13,836 nucleotides of DNA from Anaerolineales bacterium UBA4823 (GTDB lineage: Bacteria; Chloroflexota; Anaerolineae; Anaerolineales; UBA4823): NCBI GenBank assembly GCA_002402275.1, contig DHFN01000051.1:1853-15688 (forward strand). Direction: 5' to 3'. A model generated the notes under the pieces. That model saw nothing but the letters and a program-made list of their open reading frames with translations. It did not search any database and was not told where the DNA came from. The translations under genes and the position numbers were made by a program. Below, in pieces: positions 7,553 through 13,836 of this stretch (position 1 is its first letter; the number at the start of each line of letters is the position of its first letter).

Positions 7553-8578
7553 TTAGAATGGTAGCTTGACAGGTGAAACAAAATCCATGATATTGACATA
7601 GACTAATAAAGCAAGGAGTAAGAAGAAACCGACCGTGTGGATTGCGTTTTCTAATTGGGGGGGTAATCGCCGGCGGGTCACGATTTCGATCGCTGTAAAT
7701 AATAGATGTCCGCCATCCAATGCCGGGAGCGGGAAAAGGTTTAGAACGCCAAGTGACATGGTTATCATAGTGAAGAAGGAAAACGGATCGCGTACTTGTT
7801 GATAGATATCATACATGCCTTTATAGCCAACCGGACGAGCTTCTTCGGGTGTGATTTCATTGTTCAAGAGCATTTTGGGGAGTGAAAACAATGCTACCAC
7901 ATAGGTAAAAGAAGCATTCACGCCCCGCGGAATTGCTTTTATCAGGGTTGTTGGACGTGTATCCACTCCCATAATAATTCCGATAGCCCCTTGGTCGGCT
8001 GGGGGTGGATTGCGGGGAGTAAGGTTGGTTGAAAAAGAAGCACCGTTCCGTTCATAGGTTATCGAGGTTGGTTCACCCAATCGCCCATAGATAAGGTTAT
8101 GTAGTTCATCAACCGAATCGATTTTCTCACCTTGTACTTCAAGGAGGATATCATTCGTTTGTAAACCAGCTTGGGCAGCGGGGGAATTAGGTGCAACTTC
8201 TAATACCTTAACTCGATTAGGAATGGGTTCCCCAGCTTGATAAAAAACCAAAACGGATAGGATCATCCCAAGTAGGATATTGGTAAGAGGTCCTGCACTG
8301 AGTACACCGAACCTGATCCAGGGGTTTGCTGCTCCTAAACCACCAGGAACGTCCGGATCATTTTCGCCTTTAATGCGGACGAATCCACCTAATGGAATCC
8401 AGTTTAGTGTAAACTCAGTGCCACCTGCCGTAAAAACTTTTACGATTCGGGGAGGAAATCCAATCCCAAATTCTTCGACTTCAACTTTAAGGAATTTCGC
8501 GGCTAAGAAATGTCCGAATTCATGCAGTAATATCAATACTGCAATTCCACCGATAAAAATAAGGAGTTGATTACTCAT
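7553..8578 (-). CDS. rseP: Site-2 protease, RseP-type M50 intramembrane metalloprotease
   Basis: This is an intramembrane zinc protease that cuts single-pass membrane proteins, typically anti-sigma factors or signal-peptide remnants, after a first cut outside the membrane. The 341-residue protein has HEFGH (His19, Glu20, His23) in the first transmembrane helix, the WIPLGGFVRI beta-loop, and one PDZ domain (about 120-188, with APNSPAAQAGLQTNDILL). The third zinc ligand Asp288 lies in NLFPLPALDGGHLLF, and the last transmembrane helix is near 314-330. One PDZ domain, rather than the two of E. coli RseP, is usual for many other bacteria. It is the first gene of a minus-strand string with the HEAT protein, a surface metalloprotease and acylphosphatase. 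The usual isoprenoid or cds neighbours are absent, although a mevalonate-type gene lies upstream. The natural substrate is unknown. Confidence 0.96.
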   Translation of the reverse strand: MSNQLLIFIGGIAVLILLHEFGHFLAAKFLKVEVEEFGIGFPPRIVKVFTAGGTEFTLNWIPLGGFVRIKGENDPDVPGGLGAANPWIRFGVLSAGPLTNILLGMILSVLVFYQAGEPIPNRVKVLEVAPNSPAAQAGLQTNDILLEVQGEKIDSVDELHNLIYGRLGEPTSITYERNGASFSTNLTPRNPPPADQGAIGIIMGVDTRPTTLIKAIPRGVNASFTYVVALFSLPKMLLNNEITPEEARPVGYKGMYDIYQQVRDPFSFFTMITMSLGVLNLFPLPALDGGHLLFTAIEIVTRRRLPPQLENAIHTVGFFLLLALLVYVNIMDFVSPVKLPF

Positions 8579-8629
8579 AGATGTTCTTCTCTTAGTTTCA
8601 TTTCAATATATTTTAAACTTGATGTAACA

Positions 8630-8635
8630 ATTATA
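8630..8635 (-). promoter_or_regulatory. Candidate -10 element for the rseP operon
   Basis: The minus strand reads TATAAT, a perfect -10 hexamer, about 52 bases before the rseP ATG in an AT-rich intergenic stretch of 178 bases. No convincing -35 is present at 16-18 bases. It suggests that rseP can be transcribed separately from the upstream decarboxylase gene. Confidence 0.35.
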
Positions 8636-8756
8636 TCCTTTCCTATTCTTTTCATCCATAATTAAATGAGCCAGGATTAATGTTTTGATATGAAGGATCA
8701 TGATTGAATTGGCTTCCTTCGGGAGATTATTTGGGGGACCCATTTTTCTTGTATCC

Positions 8757-9746
8757 TTAAATATTTTCTTCTATTATATGAGCAGGACCACCCACTCCTG
8801 AGTGAATTACTTGAATAACTCCGGGAATCGTTCTAAGCGTGGAAGAGATCTCTCTAGAATAAGGTTGCGGGCAAATCACATGAACACTAGCTCCGGCATC
8901 GAGGGTATAAAAAACCGGCAGCCCATTCTGACGCCATAGTAAGACTTGAAAGACGACCGCCAGGGAAGCTGGTTGCCAATAAAACAATGCTGGTCGAGAG
9001 GTTATCATAATTGCAACCATAAGATTTGTATCTAGCTCCACTACATCTGAAAGGGTTGCAAAATCTTTTTTTAAGATAGCTGTATGGCAAGTTTCAATCC
9101 TTGAATTGGCTGATTCAAGACGAGCGCTTTGGAGAGGACTAGAGTTTGCCAAACGATGTCCTTCTAAAGAGGAGACTTTTTTTTCATCGTCTCCAATGAC
9201 AGCGATGCAATCCACTAGATTCCAATGGTCAGGGGGAGCGAAACTTTCCGCAAAAGAACTCTGGTGATCATATCCCGCCACCCATTGGACGAAACCTCCT
9301 GGAATAGAGCGGCTAGCTGAACCGGAACCAAGGCGGGCGATTCGTGAAAGCTCCAATGGATTGATATCAAGTTGGTAAACCTTTGCAGCAGCCAAGGTAA
9401 GTGCTGCAAATCCGGACGCCGAGGAGGCTATACCAGCTGAGGTTGGGAAATTATTGGTACTAAAAATTCGGCAATATTCTTTTTTACCACTTAATTTGCG
9501 AAATTGATCTAAGAAGTTTTGAACACGCTGTTGGCTCGATTGGGATGCTGGAGCTCCATTAAGGGTTAGTTCATCACAAACCAAATCCAAATCCAAAATG
9601 ACCTGGGTTTGGGTGAAAATATCTGCCAGATTCATCGAGATAGAACTGGATGAGGGGATATGCAAACTTTCATCTCGATTGCCCCAATATTTTATAAAGG
9701 CAATATTTGGATGAGCTAGTGCAGTTGCTGAGTTAGATGAAGTCAT
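8757..9746 (-). CDS. Mevalonate (di)phosphate decarboxylase, GHMP family
   Basis: The enzyme family converts mevalonate 5-diphosphate to isopentenyl diphosphate (MDD) or, in a variant pathway, mevalonate 5-phosphate to isopentenyl phosphate (MPD), using ATP. The 329 residues have normal family length and order: AHPNIAFIKYWGNRD near the N-terminus, the GHMP phosphate-binding motif PTSAGIASSASGFAAL (101-116), GSGSASRSIPGGFVQW (140-155), and the catalytic Asp283 in TLDAGASVHV. Compared with classical bacterial MDD motifs as I remember them (KYWGK, SSRDGM), this protein has KYWGN (Asn23) and SSLEGH (192-197), changes at positions that bind the substrate diphosphate. I therefore leave the gene symbol open between mvaD and an MPD. 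No other mevalonate-pathway gene is in the window. No ribosome binding site is visible before the ATG, so the message may be leaderless or the start uncertain. Confidence 0.85.
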   Translation of the reverse strand: MTSSNSATALAHPNIAFIKYWGNRDESLHIPSSSSISMNLADIFTQTQVILDLDLVCDELTLNGAPASQSSQQRVQNFLDQFRKLSGKKEYCRIFSTNNFPTSAGIASSASGFAALTLAAAKVYQLDINPLELSRIARLGSGSASRSIPGGFVQWVAGYDHQSSFAESFAPPDHWNLVDCIAVIGDDEKKVSSLEGHRLANSSPLQSARLESANSRIETCHTAILKKDFATLSDVVELDTNLMVAIMITSRPALFYWQPASLAVVFQVLLWRQNGLPVFYTLDAGASVHVICPQPYSREISSTLRTIPGVIQVIHSGVGGPAHIIEENI

Positions 9747-9789
9747 TATTAAATAGTTTTAAAAATGTTTTTCGGATGATCGTAGTAAC

Positions 9790-9823
9790 ATGAACAATTT
9801 AGGTTCATATAAAAAAATATGAA
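9790..9823. repeat. Two overlapping inverted repeats (candidate operator)
   Basis: ATGAAC (9790-9795) and GTTCAT (9803-9808) form a six-base dyad with a seven-base spacer. TTCATAT (9804-9810) and ATATGAA (9817-9823) form a second, seven-base dyad around six adenines. The two share TTCAT. They sit just upstream of the candidate promoter of the transporter operon and between divergent genes, where a regulator site would be expected. No regulator gene is nearby, and AT-rich DNA yields such dyads by chance fairly often. Confidence 0.3.
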
Positions 9824-9832
9824 GAATGTCAG

Positions 9833-9860
9833 TTTACTTCAGCCAAAATTTGATTATAAT
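9833..9860 (+). promoter_or_regulatory. Candidate promoter of the liv-type transporter operon
   Basis: TTTACT (9833-9838, four of six bases match the -35 consensus) is followed after 16 bases by a perfect TATAAT (9855-9860). Transcription would start near 9867 and give a leader of about 265 bases before the binding-protein start, including the 47-codon small ORF. Confidence 0.5.
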
Positions 9861-9936
9861 TATAAATAATTCAATTGGTGATGGTCAAGCAATTAGAGGT
9901 TGGATTTCGACGAATTAAGAACTCTCGGAGGAATTA

Positions 9937-10080
9937 ATGGCGTTCCATCCCAAACTAATAACCCATAGAGAATGCACAATATTGGGGATTACTGTGCAAG
10001 ATATTTATTTTATACCATTCTCGAAATTCAATGGGAAATTAATTAAAAAAAGGAGGTGGAATATAACATATAGTGAATAG
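9937..10080 (+). CDS. Small ORF of 47 codons with strong ribosome binding site in the transporter leader
   Basis: CGGAGG ends five bases before an ATG at 9937, a near-ideal ribosome binding site. The frame MAFHPKLITHRECTILG runs on to a TAG at 10078-10080, 52 bases before the lipoprotein start. The product would be 47 residues, soluble and basic near the C-terminus (KLIKKRRW); I recognise no family. Isoleucine, leucine and valine make up 11 of 47 residues, not clustered enough to call it a classic attenuation leader peptide. A weak hairpin (TGCACA 9973-9978 with TGTGCA 9993-9998) lies inside. It could be a real small protein, a translated leader that tunes expression of the operon, or a gene remnant. 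The evidence for translation is the start signal alone. Confidence 0.35.
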   Translation: MAFHPKLITHRECTILGITVQDIYFIPFSKFNGKLIKKRRWNITYSE

Positions 10081-10132
10081 TTTTATGTTTCCATAGATTC
10101 CTTTAAAATTTTTTATTTTGGAGAAGGAGATT

Positions 10133-11311
10133 ATGAAAAACAAAACTCTATTGATAGTTATGACAATTTTGCTGATCGGTTCGTTCTTTTTGAGCTCATG
10201 TGGGCAAGCGCAGGCGCAAACGATAAAAATTGGCGTCAATGCAGAATTGACCGGGGATGTACCAAAAATTGGAGAAGGCACAAAATATGCTGCAGAAATG
10301 TGGTTGGAAGATGTCAAAGCAGCCGGTGGATTAGAGGTGGGGGGTAAAAAATATCCAGTAGAACTAGCAATTGAAGATAATGAATCGAAAGCCGAATCTG
10401 CTGCAGCTGCCAATACGAAGTTAATCACTCAAGATGAAGTTCTCATCATTATTGGACCCCAAGCATCGAAACAAGCTGTTCCAGCGGGAGAAATTGCCAA
10501 TAATTATGAAACTCCGATGATCAGCCCCTGGTCTACCAATCCGAACACAACAAAAGATAGACCGTGGGTATTTCGAGCTTGTTTCTTGGATCCTTTCCAA
10601 GGACCTGTCGTTGCAAATTTTGTAACCCAAGAATTTGGATTCACTAAAGCGGGGGTCTTATACGATGTGGCGAGCGATTATTCCAAAGGATTAGCAGAGT
10701 TCTTCAAAGAAGCTTGGGAAAAACAGCATGGAGCGGGATCGGTGGTTGCTTATGAAAGTTTTACAACCAAGGATACTGATTTCAGTGCCCAATTAACCAA
10801 GATCAAAGATGCTGGCGCTGAATTCCTTTTCACACCCCAGTATTATAACGAAGTAGGGTTAATTGTTAAACAAGCTCACCAATTAGGATTCAATAGTCCG
10901 ATTGTAGGGAGTGATAGCTGGGGCTCAGCAGAACTGATTCCGCTTTGTGGGTCAGATTGCTATGGTTTGTACTTCAGTACCCATTATGCAGCAGCTGGGG
11001 CAACCGGTGCCACAAAAGCATTTATTGACCGCTACCAACAGAAATATGGTTATGTTCCCGATGATGTAGCCGCCTTGACCTGGGACGCTTTTGGTTTAGC
11101 ACAAATGGCGATCCAGAATTGCGGAAAATTAACAGGGGATCTCAAGGTCGATCGGAAATGTGTCCGAGATGCTTTATCTCAAATCAAAGAATTTGATGGC
11201 ATCACGGGAAAGATGGATTTCAGTCAGGGGAATGATCCAATTAAATGCGCTGTTATTGTCAAAATTGACGATCAGGGTCAATTTACATTCTACAAACAGG
11301 CATGCCCGTAA
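10133..11311 (+). CDS. ABC transporter substrate-binding lipoprotein, branched-chain amino acid (HAAT) type
   Basis: This is the extracytoplasmic receptor that captures the substrate, likely a branched-chain amino acid or a similar small amide or amino acid, and delivers it to LivHMGF. An in-frame TTG at 10118 lies within the ribosome binding site, so the ATG at 10133, preceded by GGAGAAGGAG, is the start, giving 392 residues. Residues 1-22 are a lipoprotein signal ending in the lipobox LSSC, with Cys23 as the lipidated residue. The mature protein shows the type 1 periplasmic-binding fold of Leu/Ile/Val receptors: IKIGVNAELTGDVPKIGEG, then LIIIGPQASKQAVPAGEIA and TPMISPWSTNP, then the second lobe with AGVLYDVASDYSKGLAEFF, and SPIVGSDSWGS. 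Seven further cysteines, several close together (CGSDC), could form disulfides. It is the first large gene of the operon and is followed by a stem-loop. Confidence 0.93.
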   Translation: MKNKTLLIVMTILLIGSFFLSSCGQAQAQTIKIGVNAELTGDVPKIGEGTKYAAEMWLEDVKAAGGLEVGGKKYPVELAIEDNESKAESAAAANTKLITQDEVLIIIGPQASKQAVPAGEIANNYETPMISPWSTNPNTTKDRPWVFRACFLDPFQGPVVANFVTQEFGFTKAGVLYDVASDYSKGLAEFFKEAWEKQHGAGSVVAYESFTTKDTDFSAQLTKIKDAGAEFLFTPQYYNEVGLIVKQAHQLGFNSPIVGSDSWGSAELIPLCGSDCYGLYFSTHYAAAGATGATKAFIDRYQQKYGYVPDDVAALTWDAFGLAQMAIQNCGKLTGDLKVDRKCVRDALSQIKEFDGITGKMDFSQGNDPIKCAVIVKIDDQGQFTFYKQACP

Positions 11312-11375
11312 ATTGTTTGAGCAATATCCGATGAATTTTGAATATTAACAATAAAGCTTGCACAGGACTGATTAT

Positions 11376-11402
11376 AGTGGACAGGTTAAAACCCTGTCCA
11401 CT
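11376..11402 (+). terminator. Intercistronic stem-loop between the binding protein and livH
   Basis: AGTGGACAGG (11376-11385) pairs perfectly with CCTGTCCACT (11393-11402) around a seven-base loop, a ten-base-pair hairpin. It is followed by CAACCTTTGTTAAT, with only a weak T tract. It lies 64 bases after the binding-protein stop and 29 bases before livH. In transporter operons such elements commonly act as partial terminators or 3' stabilisers so that more receptor than permease is made; that role here is inferred from position. Confidence 0.6.
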
Positions 11403-11431
11403 CAACCTTTGTTAATAAGGAGAATCCCATT

Positions 11432-12355
11432 ATGGCGTTCTTTTTACAAAATGTGATTAATGCTTTACAGTGGGGTAGTTTTTATGCTTTGATCGCCTTA
11501 GGGTATTCCATGGTTTATGGTGTGTTAATGTTGTTCAATTTTGCCCATGGTGATATCTTTATGACTGGCGCTTATATTGGTTTTTTTGTGGCAACTGGAT
11601 TCCTAGGTTTGAGTGCTTCGGGTATTTTGGTTTTGCCAAATTGGTTAATTTTAATATTAACGATCTTGATTTCTATGTTCCTAACCTCTTTGGTAGGAAT
11701 GGCGGTTGAACGAATAGCCTATCGCCCGCTTCGGAATGCCCCTCGCGCTTCAGCTGCAATCACTGGTTTGATGGTGGGAATTATCCTCGAGACCGGAAAC
11801 CTGGCGATTTTAGGAGCACGGAGGCAAAAATTTCCTGACTTAATTGCCTCCCAGACTTATCAATTCAATGGAGTAAGCATTACTAACACGAAAATAATGA
11901 TCGTGCTGGTTTCAATTGGATTGATGCTGGCGCTAAACTTTTTTGTGCGGCGTACCAAATGGGGAATGGCAATGCGAGCGATGGCTTATGATTTTCTCAT
12001 TGTTCCATTAATGGGAGTATCGATCAATTTCATCGCTGCAATGACATTCGGTTTAGGATCAGCACTGGCTTCAGCCGCAGGAATTTTATTCGGTATAGCT
12101 TATCCGGTTCTGGATCCATATATGGGGATCATTTTCGGATGGAAAGCATTTGTGGCAGCGATACTGGGCGGCAGAGGATCTATCTTGGGCGCTGCATTAG
12201 CTGGTTTTTTGTTGGGATTTATCGAAATCTTTGTGGCGACAATCTTTCCCTCTACTTTGCGGGATCTAATTGCCTATTCGATCATACTGATTATTCTGAC
12301 ATTTAGACCACATGGCTTTTTTGGAGAGCCTTATAGTGCCCAACTTCGTCTCTAA
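11432..12355 (+). CDS. livH: Branched-chain amino acid ABC transporter permease LivH
   Basis: This is one of the two membrane channel subunits of the HAAT importer. The 307 residues match family length and are hydrophobic throughout, with about eight predicted membrane helices. The family start is clear: a QWGSFYALIALGYSMVYG segment followed by LMLFNFAHGDIFMTGAY. Later come VERIAYRPLRNAPRASAAI, the cytoplasmic coupling region MRAMAYDFLIVPLMGVSIN, and GRGSILGAALAGFLLGFIE. In the coupling loop the small or acidic residues usual after the Asp are replaced by the hydrophobic FLIVP, which I note as unusual. AAGGAG lies nine bases before the ATG. livM follows after 38 bases. The protein partners with LivM in the membrane and with LivG/LivF in the cytoplasm. 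Confidence 0.95.
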   Translation: MAFFLQNVINALQWGSFYALIALGYSMVYGVLMLFNFAHGDIFMTGAYIGFFVATGFLGLSASGILVLPNWLILILTILISMFLTSLVGMAVERIAYRPLRNAPRASAAITGLMVGIILETGNLAILGARRQKFPDLIASQTYQFNGVSITNTKIMIVLVSIGLMLALNFFVRRTKWGMAMRAMAYDFLIVPLMGVSINFIAAMTFGLGSALASAAGILFGIAYPVLDPYMGIIFGWKAFVAAILGGRGSILGAALAGFLLGFIEIFVATIFPSTLRDLIAYSIILIILTFRPHGFFGEPYSAQLRL

Positions 12356-12393
12356 AAAACGAATAATTCCATTGATGAATGAAAGGATAAAAT

Positions 12394-13710
12394 ATGGCGG
12401 CTGTAAGTGAATCATTACCTGAACAAAAAAGATGGTATCACAGCCTAGCAGAGAAATGGGACGATTGGTTCAGTGATATACCGATGTTAGCTTGGTTGGT
12501 GGGTGGATTATTATCCGTTATATTAGAGTATTTTGTGGGAAGCCCATTTGCTCGAATGCTCGGAATGCCCAAGGCACCGGTCTTATTTGGGTTCGATATC
12601 GCACTGAAAACACCCATATTAATTCCCTCTGCTCTCCTGTATGATATCATAATCTATGTTTTACCAATTTTGATCGTTGCTAGGGCGATAGGAAATGTAA
12701 GTAATCGAATAGCCCAATGGTTGATGGACAAATCAATTGTTTTAGCTACATTAGTTCATATCGTTTTGTTGTATGCAGTTTTACAAGTCTGGGGAGATTT
12801 GAGTGATTACCGGGTGCTGGTATTAAAACTCACCTTGATTGCAATTATTGGCACGTTAAGTTTAAATGTGATCAATGGTTATATGGGTGAATTTTCATGT
12901 TCCCAGCCTGGTTTCATTGCATTAGGAGCCTACGCTGCCTCGGTACTTAGCATCATTTTATTTGTGAATAATGACTTGTTTGGCTCCTTAAATCTACCAG
13001 CTTCTCTTGCTCCTTTCCTTTTCCCATTTATTCTTATCCTGAGTGGTTTAATTTCAGCAGTTGGGGCGTTATTGGTGGCAGTTCCGTCTTTTCGCACTCG
13101 AGGAGATTATCTTGCGATTATCTCTCTTGCCTTCACCTTTATCGTTAAGAGTCTACTCGAAAACCTAGAGGTGTTTGGGGGCCCGCGTGGGTTAAGTGGT
13201 CAACCTGATCTATCCAGCCTTCCAGTCGTCTTTGCTTGGACGATGATCAGTATCTGGATTATCAACAATTATGTCACCTCCACTTTTGGAAAAACCATGA
13301 ATGCAGTGCGGGATGGGGAAATGGCTGCGAACGCCATGTCTATCGATACTCGTAAAACCAAGATGGTTACCTTCCTCTTCGCAGCATTTTGGGCTGGCGT
13401 CTCAGGTGGGTTATTAGCTCATGTCTTACGGTACGTCAATCCGAGTTCTTTTGGGATTCAGAAATTAGCCGAAGTGTTAGGGATGGTTTATTTTGGTGGA
13501 TTAAACTCTGTTGTGGGTTCAATTGTTGGTGCCGTGGGAATGAACATTTTAAGTGAAGCTTTGCGACCTTTGGAAATTTACAAATGGATTATTATTCCAA
13601 TCATGATCATTCTGATCATGATCTATCGTCCAACGGGATTAATTGCTTTCCGGGAATTCAATGTCAAAAATTTAATCCGACCAAAGCAGAAAAAAGGACC
13701 GGAGGCGTAA
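12394..13710 (+). CDS. livM: Branched-chain amino acid ABC transporter permease LivM
   Basis: This is the second membrane channel subunit of the HAAT importer. The 438-residue protein has a LivM core from about residue 140 to 425: LTLIAIIGTLSLNVINGYMG, then CSQPGFIALGAYAAS, then PSFRTRGDYLAIISLAFTFI, then GGPRGLSGQPDLSS. The coupling loop is AVRDGEMAANAMSIDTRKTK, and FGGLNSVVGSIVGA follows near the end. Ahead of the core is an N-terminal region of about 135 residues with three or so extra hydrophobic segments (about 32-50, 80-96, 115-132). Long LivM proteins are known, so this is within family range. AAAGGAT precedes the ATG, and the stop lies one base before the livG ATG. The basic C-terminal tail (RPKQKKGPEA) is cytoplasmic. 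Confidence 0.95.
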   Translation: MAAVSESLPEQKRWYHSLAEKWDDWFSDIPMLAWLVGGLLSVILEYFVGSPFARMLGMPKAPVLFGFDIALKTPILIPSALLYDIIIYVLPILIVARAIGNVSNRIAQWLMDKSIVLATLVHIVLLYAVLQVWGDLSDYRVLVLKLTLIAIIGTLSLNVINGYMGEFSCSQPGFIALGAYAASVLSIILFVNNDLFGSLNLPASLAPFLFPFILILSGLISAVGALLVAVPSFRTRGDYLAIISLAFTFIVKSLLENLEVFGGPRGLSGQPDLSSLPVVFAWTMISIWIINNYVTSTFGKTMNAVRDGEMAANAMSIDTRKTKMVTFLFAAFWAGVSGGLLAHVLRYVNPSSFGIQKLAEVLGMVYFGGLNSVVGSIVGAVGMNILSEALRPLEIYKWIIIPIMIILIMIYRPTGLIAFREFNVKNLIRPKQKKGPEA

Positions 13711-13711
13711 C

Positions 13712-13836
13712 ATGGCACTACTCGAAGTCAAGAATATGACCCATTATTTTGGCGGCTTACGGGCAGTCAATAACTATAATCTTTCCATTGAGGCAGGTCA
13801 GATCCGAGGATTGATCGGACCTAACGGGGCTGGAAA
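13712..13836 (+). CDS. livG: Branched-chain amino acid ABC transporter ATP-binding protein LivG, N-terminal fragment
   Basis: The frame starts at an ATG preceded by GGAGG (13701-13705), one base after the livM stop, and runs off the right edge after 41 complete codons. It begins MALLEVKNMTHYFGGLRAVN, typical of LivG with the aromatic Phe-Gly-Gly-Leu-x-Ala stretch that stacks on adenine. It reaches the Walker A motif GLIGPNGAGK, where the final Lys codon is cut by the window edge. The gene order binding protein, livH, livM, livG is that of HAAT operons; livF would be expected next. Confidence 0.93.
   Translation, partial: MALLEVKNMTHYFGGLRAVNNYNLSIEAGQIRGLIGPNGAG

Larger units (their letters stand above)
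9747..10132. other. Divergent intergenic region and long leader of the liv-type operon
   Basis: These 386 bases lie between the decarboxylase start (minus) and the binding-protein gene (plus). They contain two overlapping inverted repeats at 9790-9823, a good plus-strand promoter (9833-9860) and a small ORF with a strong ribosome binding site (9937-10080). A second perfect AGGAGGTG (10051-10058) has no sensible start after it. A T-rich stretch follows, then the real GGAGAAGGAG before the lipoprotein start. I see no RNA gene or recognised riboswitch. Confidence 0.6.

Noticed and set aside
8701..8805. Small plus-strand ORF starting ATGATTGAATTGGC after an AAGGAT
   Set aside because: It has only about 33 codons, half of it antisense to the decarboxylase 3' end, and no similarity I recognise. 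The start signal is modest.
9867..10132. A riboswitch in the transporter leader
   Set aside because: I looked for a compact multi-helix structure followed by a terminator and found only a weak six-pair hairpin inside the small ORF. No known riboswitch class is recognisable.
10039..10428. A 129-codon minus-strand frame across the binding-protein 5' end
   Set aside because: It lies antisense to the clear lipoprotein gene and its promoter region. It shows no family motif, so it is a by-product of the opposite strand.
1..13836. Mobile elements, CRISPR repeats, tRNA genes or a defence system
   Set aside because: No transposase, integrase, direct-repeat array, tRNA cloverleaf or known defence domain is visible. 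All large frames are housekeeping, membrane or transport genes.

Overview
This 13.8 kb window looks like ordinary chromosomal DNA from a moderately low-GC bacterium. My best guess is a member of the Chloroflexota, probably Anaerolineae. The grounds are protein style, not a search: Ser/Thr/Pro-linked membrane-anchored Ig-like proteins, a double-zinc-ribbon membrane protein, a GHMP-family mevalonate-type decarboxylase with a KYWGN motif, and a long LivM. I see no tRNA, rRNA, CRISPR array, insertion sequence, integrase or phage gene.

Left part (1-1666, minus strand): the 5' end of mfd (transcription-repair coupling factor) runs off the left edge. Upstream of it lie pth (peptidyl-tRNA hydrolase) and a secreted, membrane-anchored Ig-like protein whose stop codon overlaps the pth start. 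Divergent from these is pyrG (CTP synthase, 1979-3646, plus). A long GC-rich hairpin followed by a short T run sits in its leader, where no neighbouring gene ends, so it is a candidate transcription attenuator. A two-helix double-zinc-ribbon protein (minus) ends 14 bases from pyrG and is divergent from radC (plus).

Middle part (4965-9746, minus strand): a tight gene string rseP-like site-2 protease > HEAT-repeat protein > membrane-anchored HELMH (peptidase MA-like) metalloprotease > acylphosphatase. The gaps are 6 and 12 bases and then a 4-base overlap, so this is almost certainly one operon. It starts from its own candidate -10 element. Further upstream is a mevalonate (di)phosphate decarboxylase homologue with substitutions at positions that contact the diphosphate in classical enzymes.

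Right part (9747-13836, plus strand): a branched-chain-amino-acid-type (HAAT) ABC importer operon. It has a long leader with a promoter and a well-translated-looking 47-codon small ORF, then a lipoprotein binding protein, an intercistronic stem-loop, livH, livM and the first 41 codons of livG, cut by the window edge.

The genes are mostly housekeeping. The items most worth a second look are the pyrG leader hairpin, the decarboxylase substrate question, the two-protease/HEAT operon, and the small ORF in front of the transporter.
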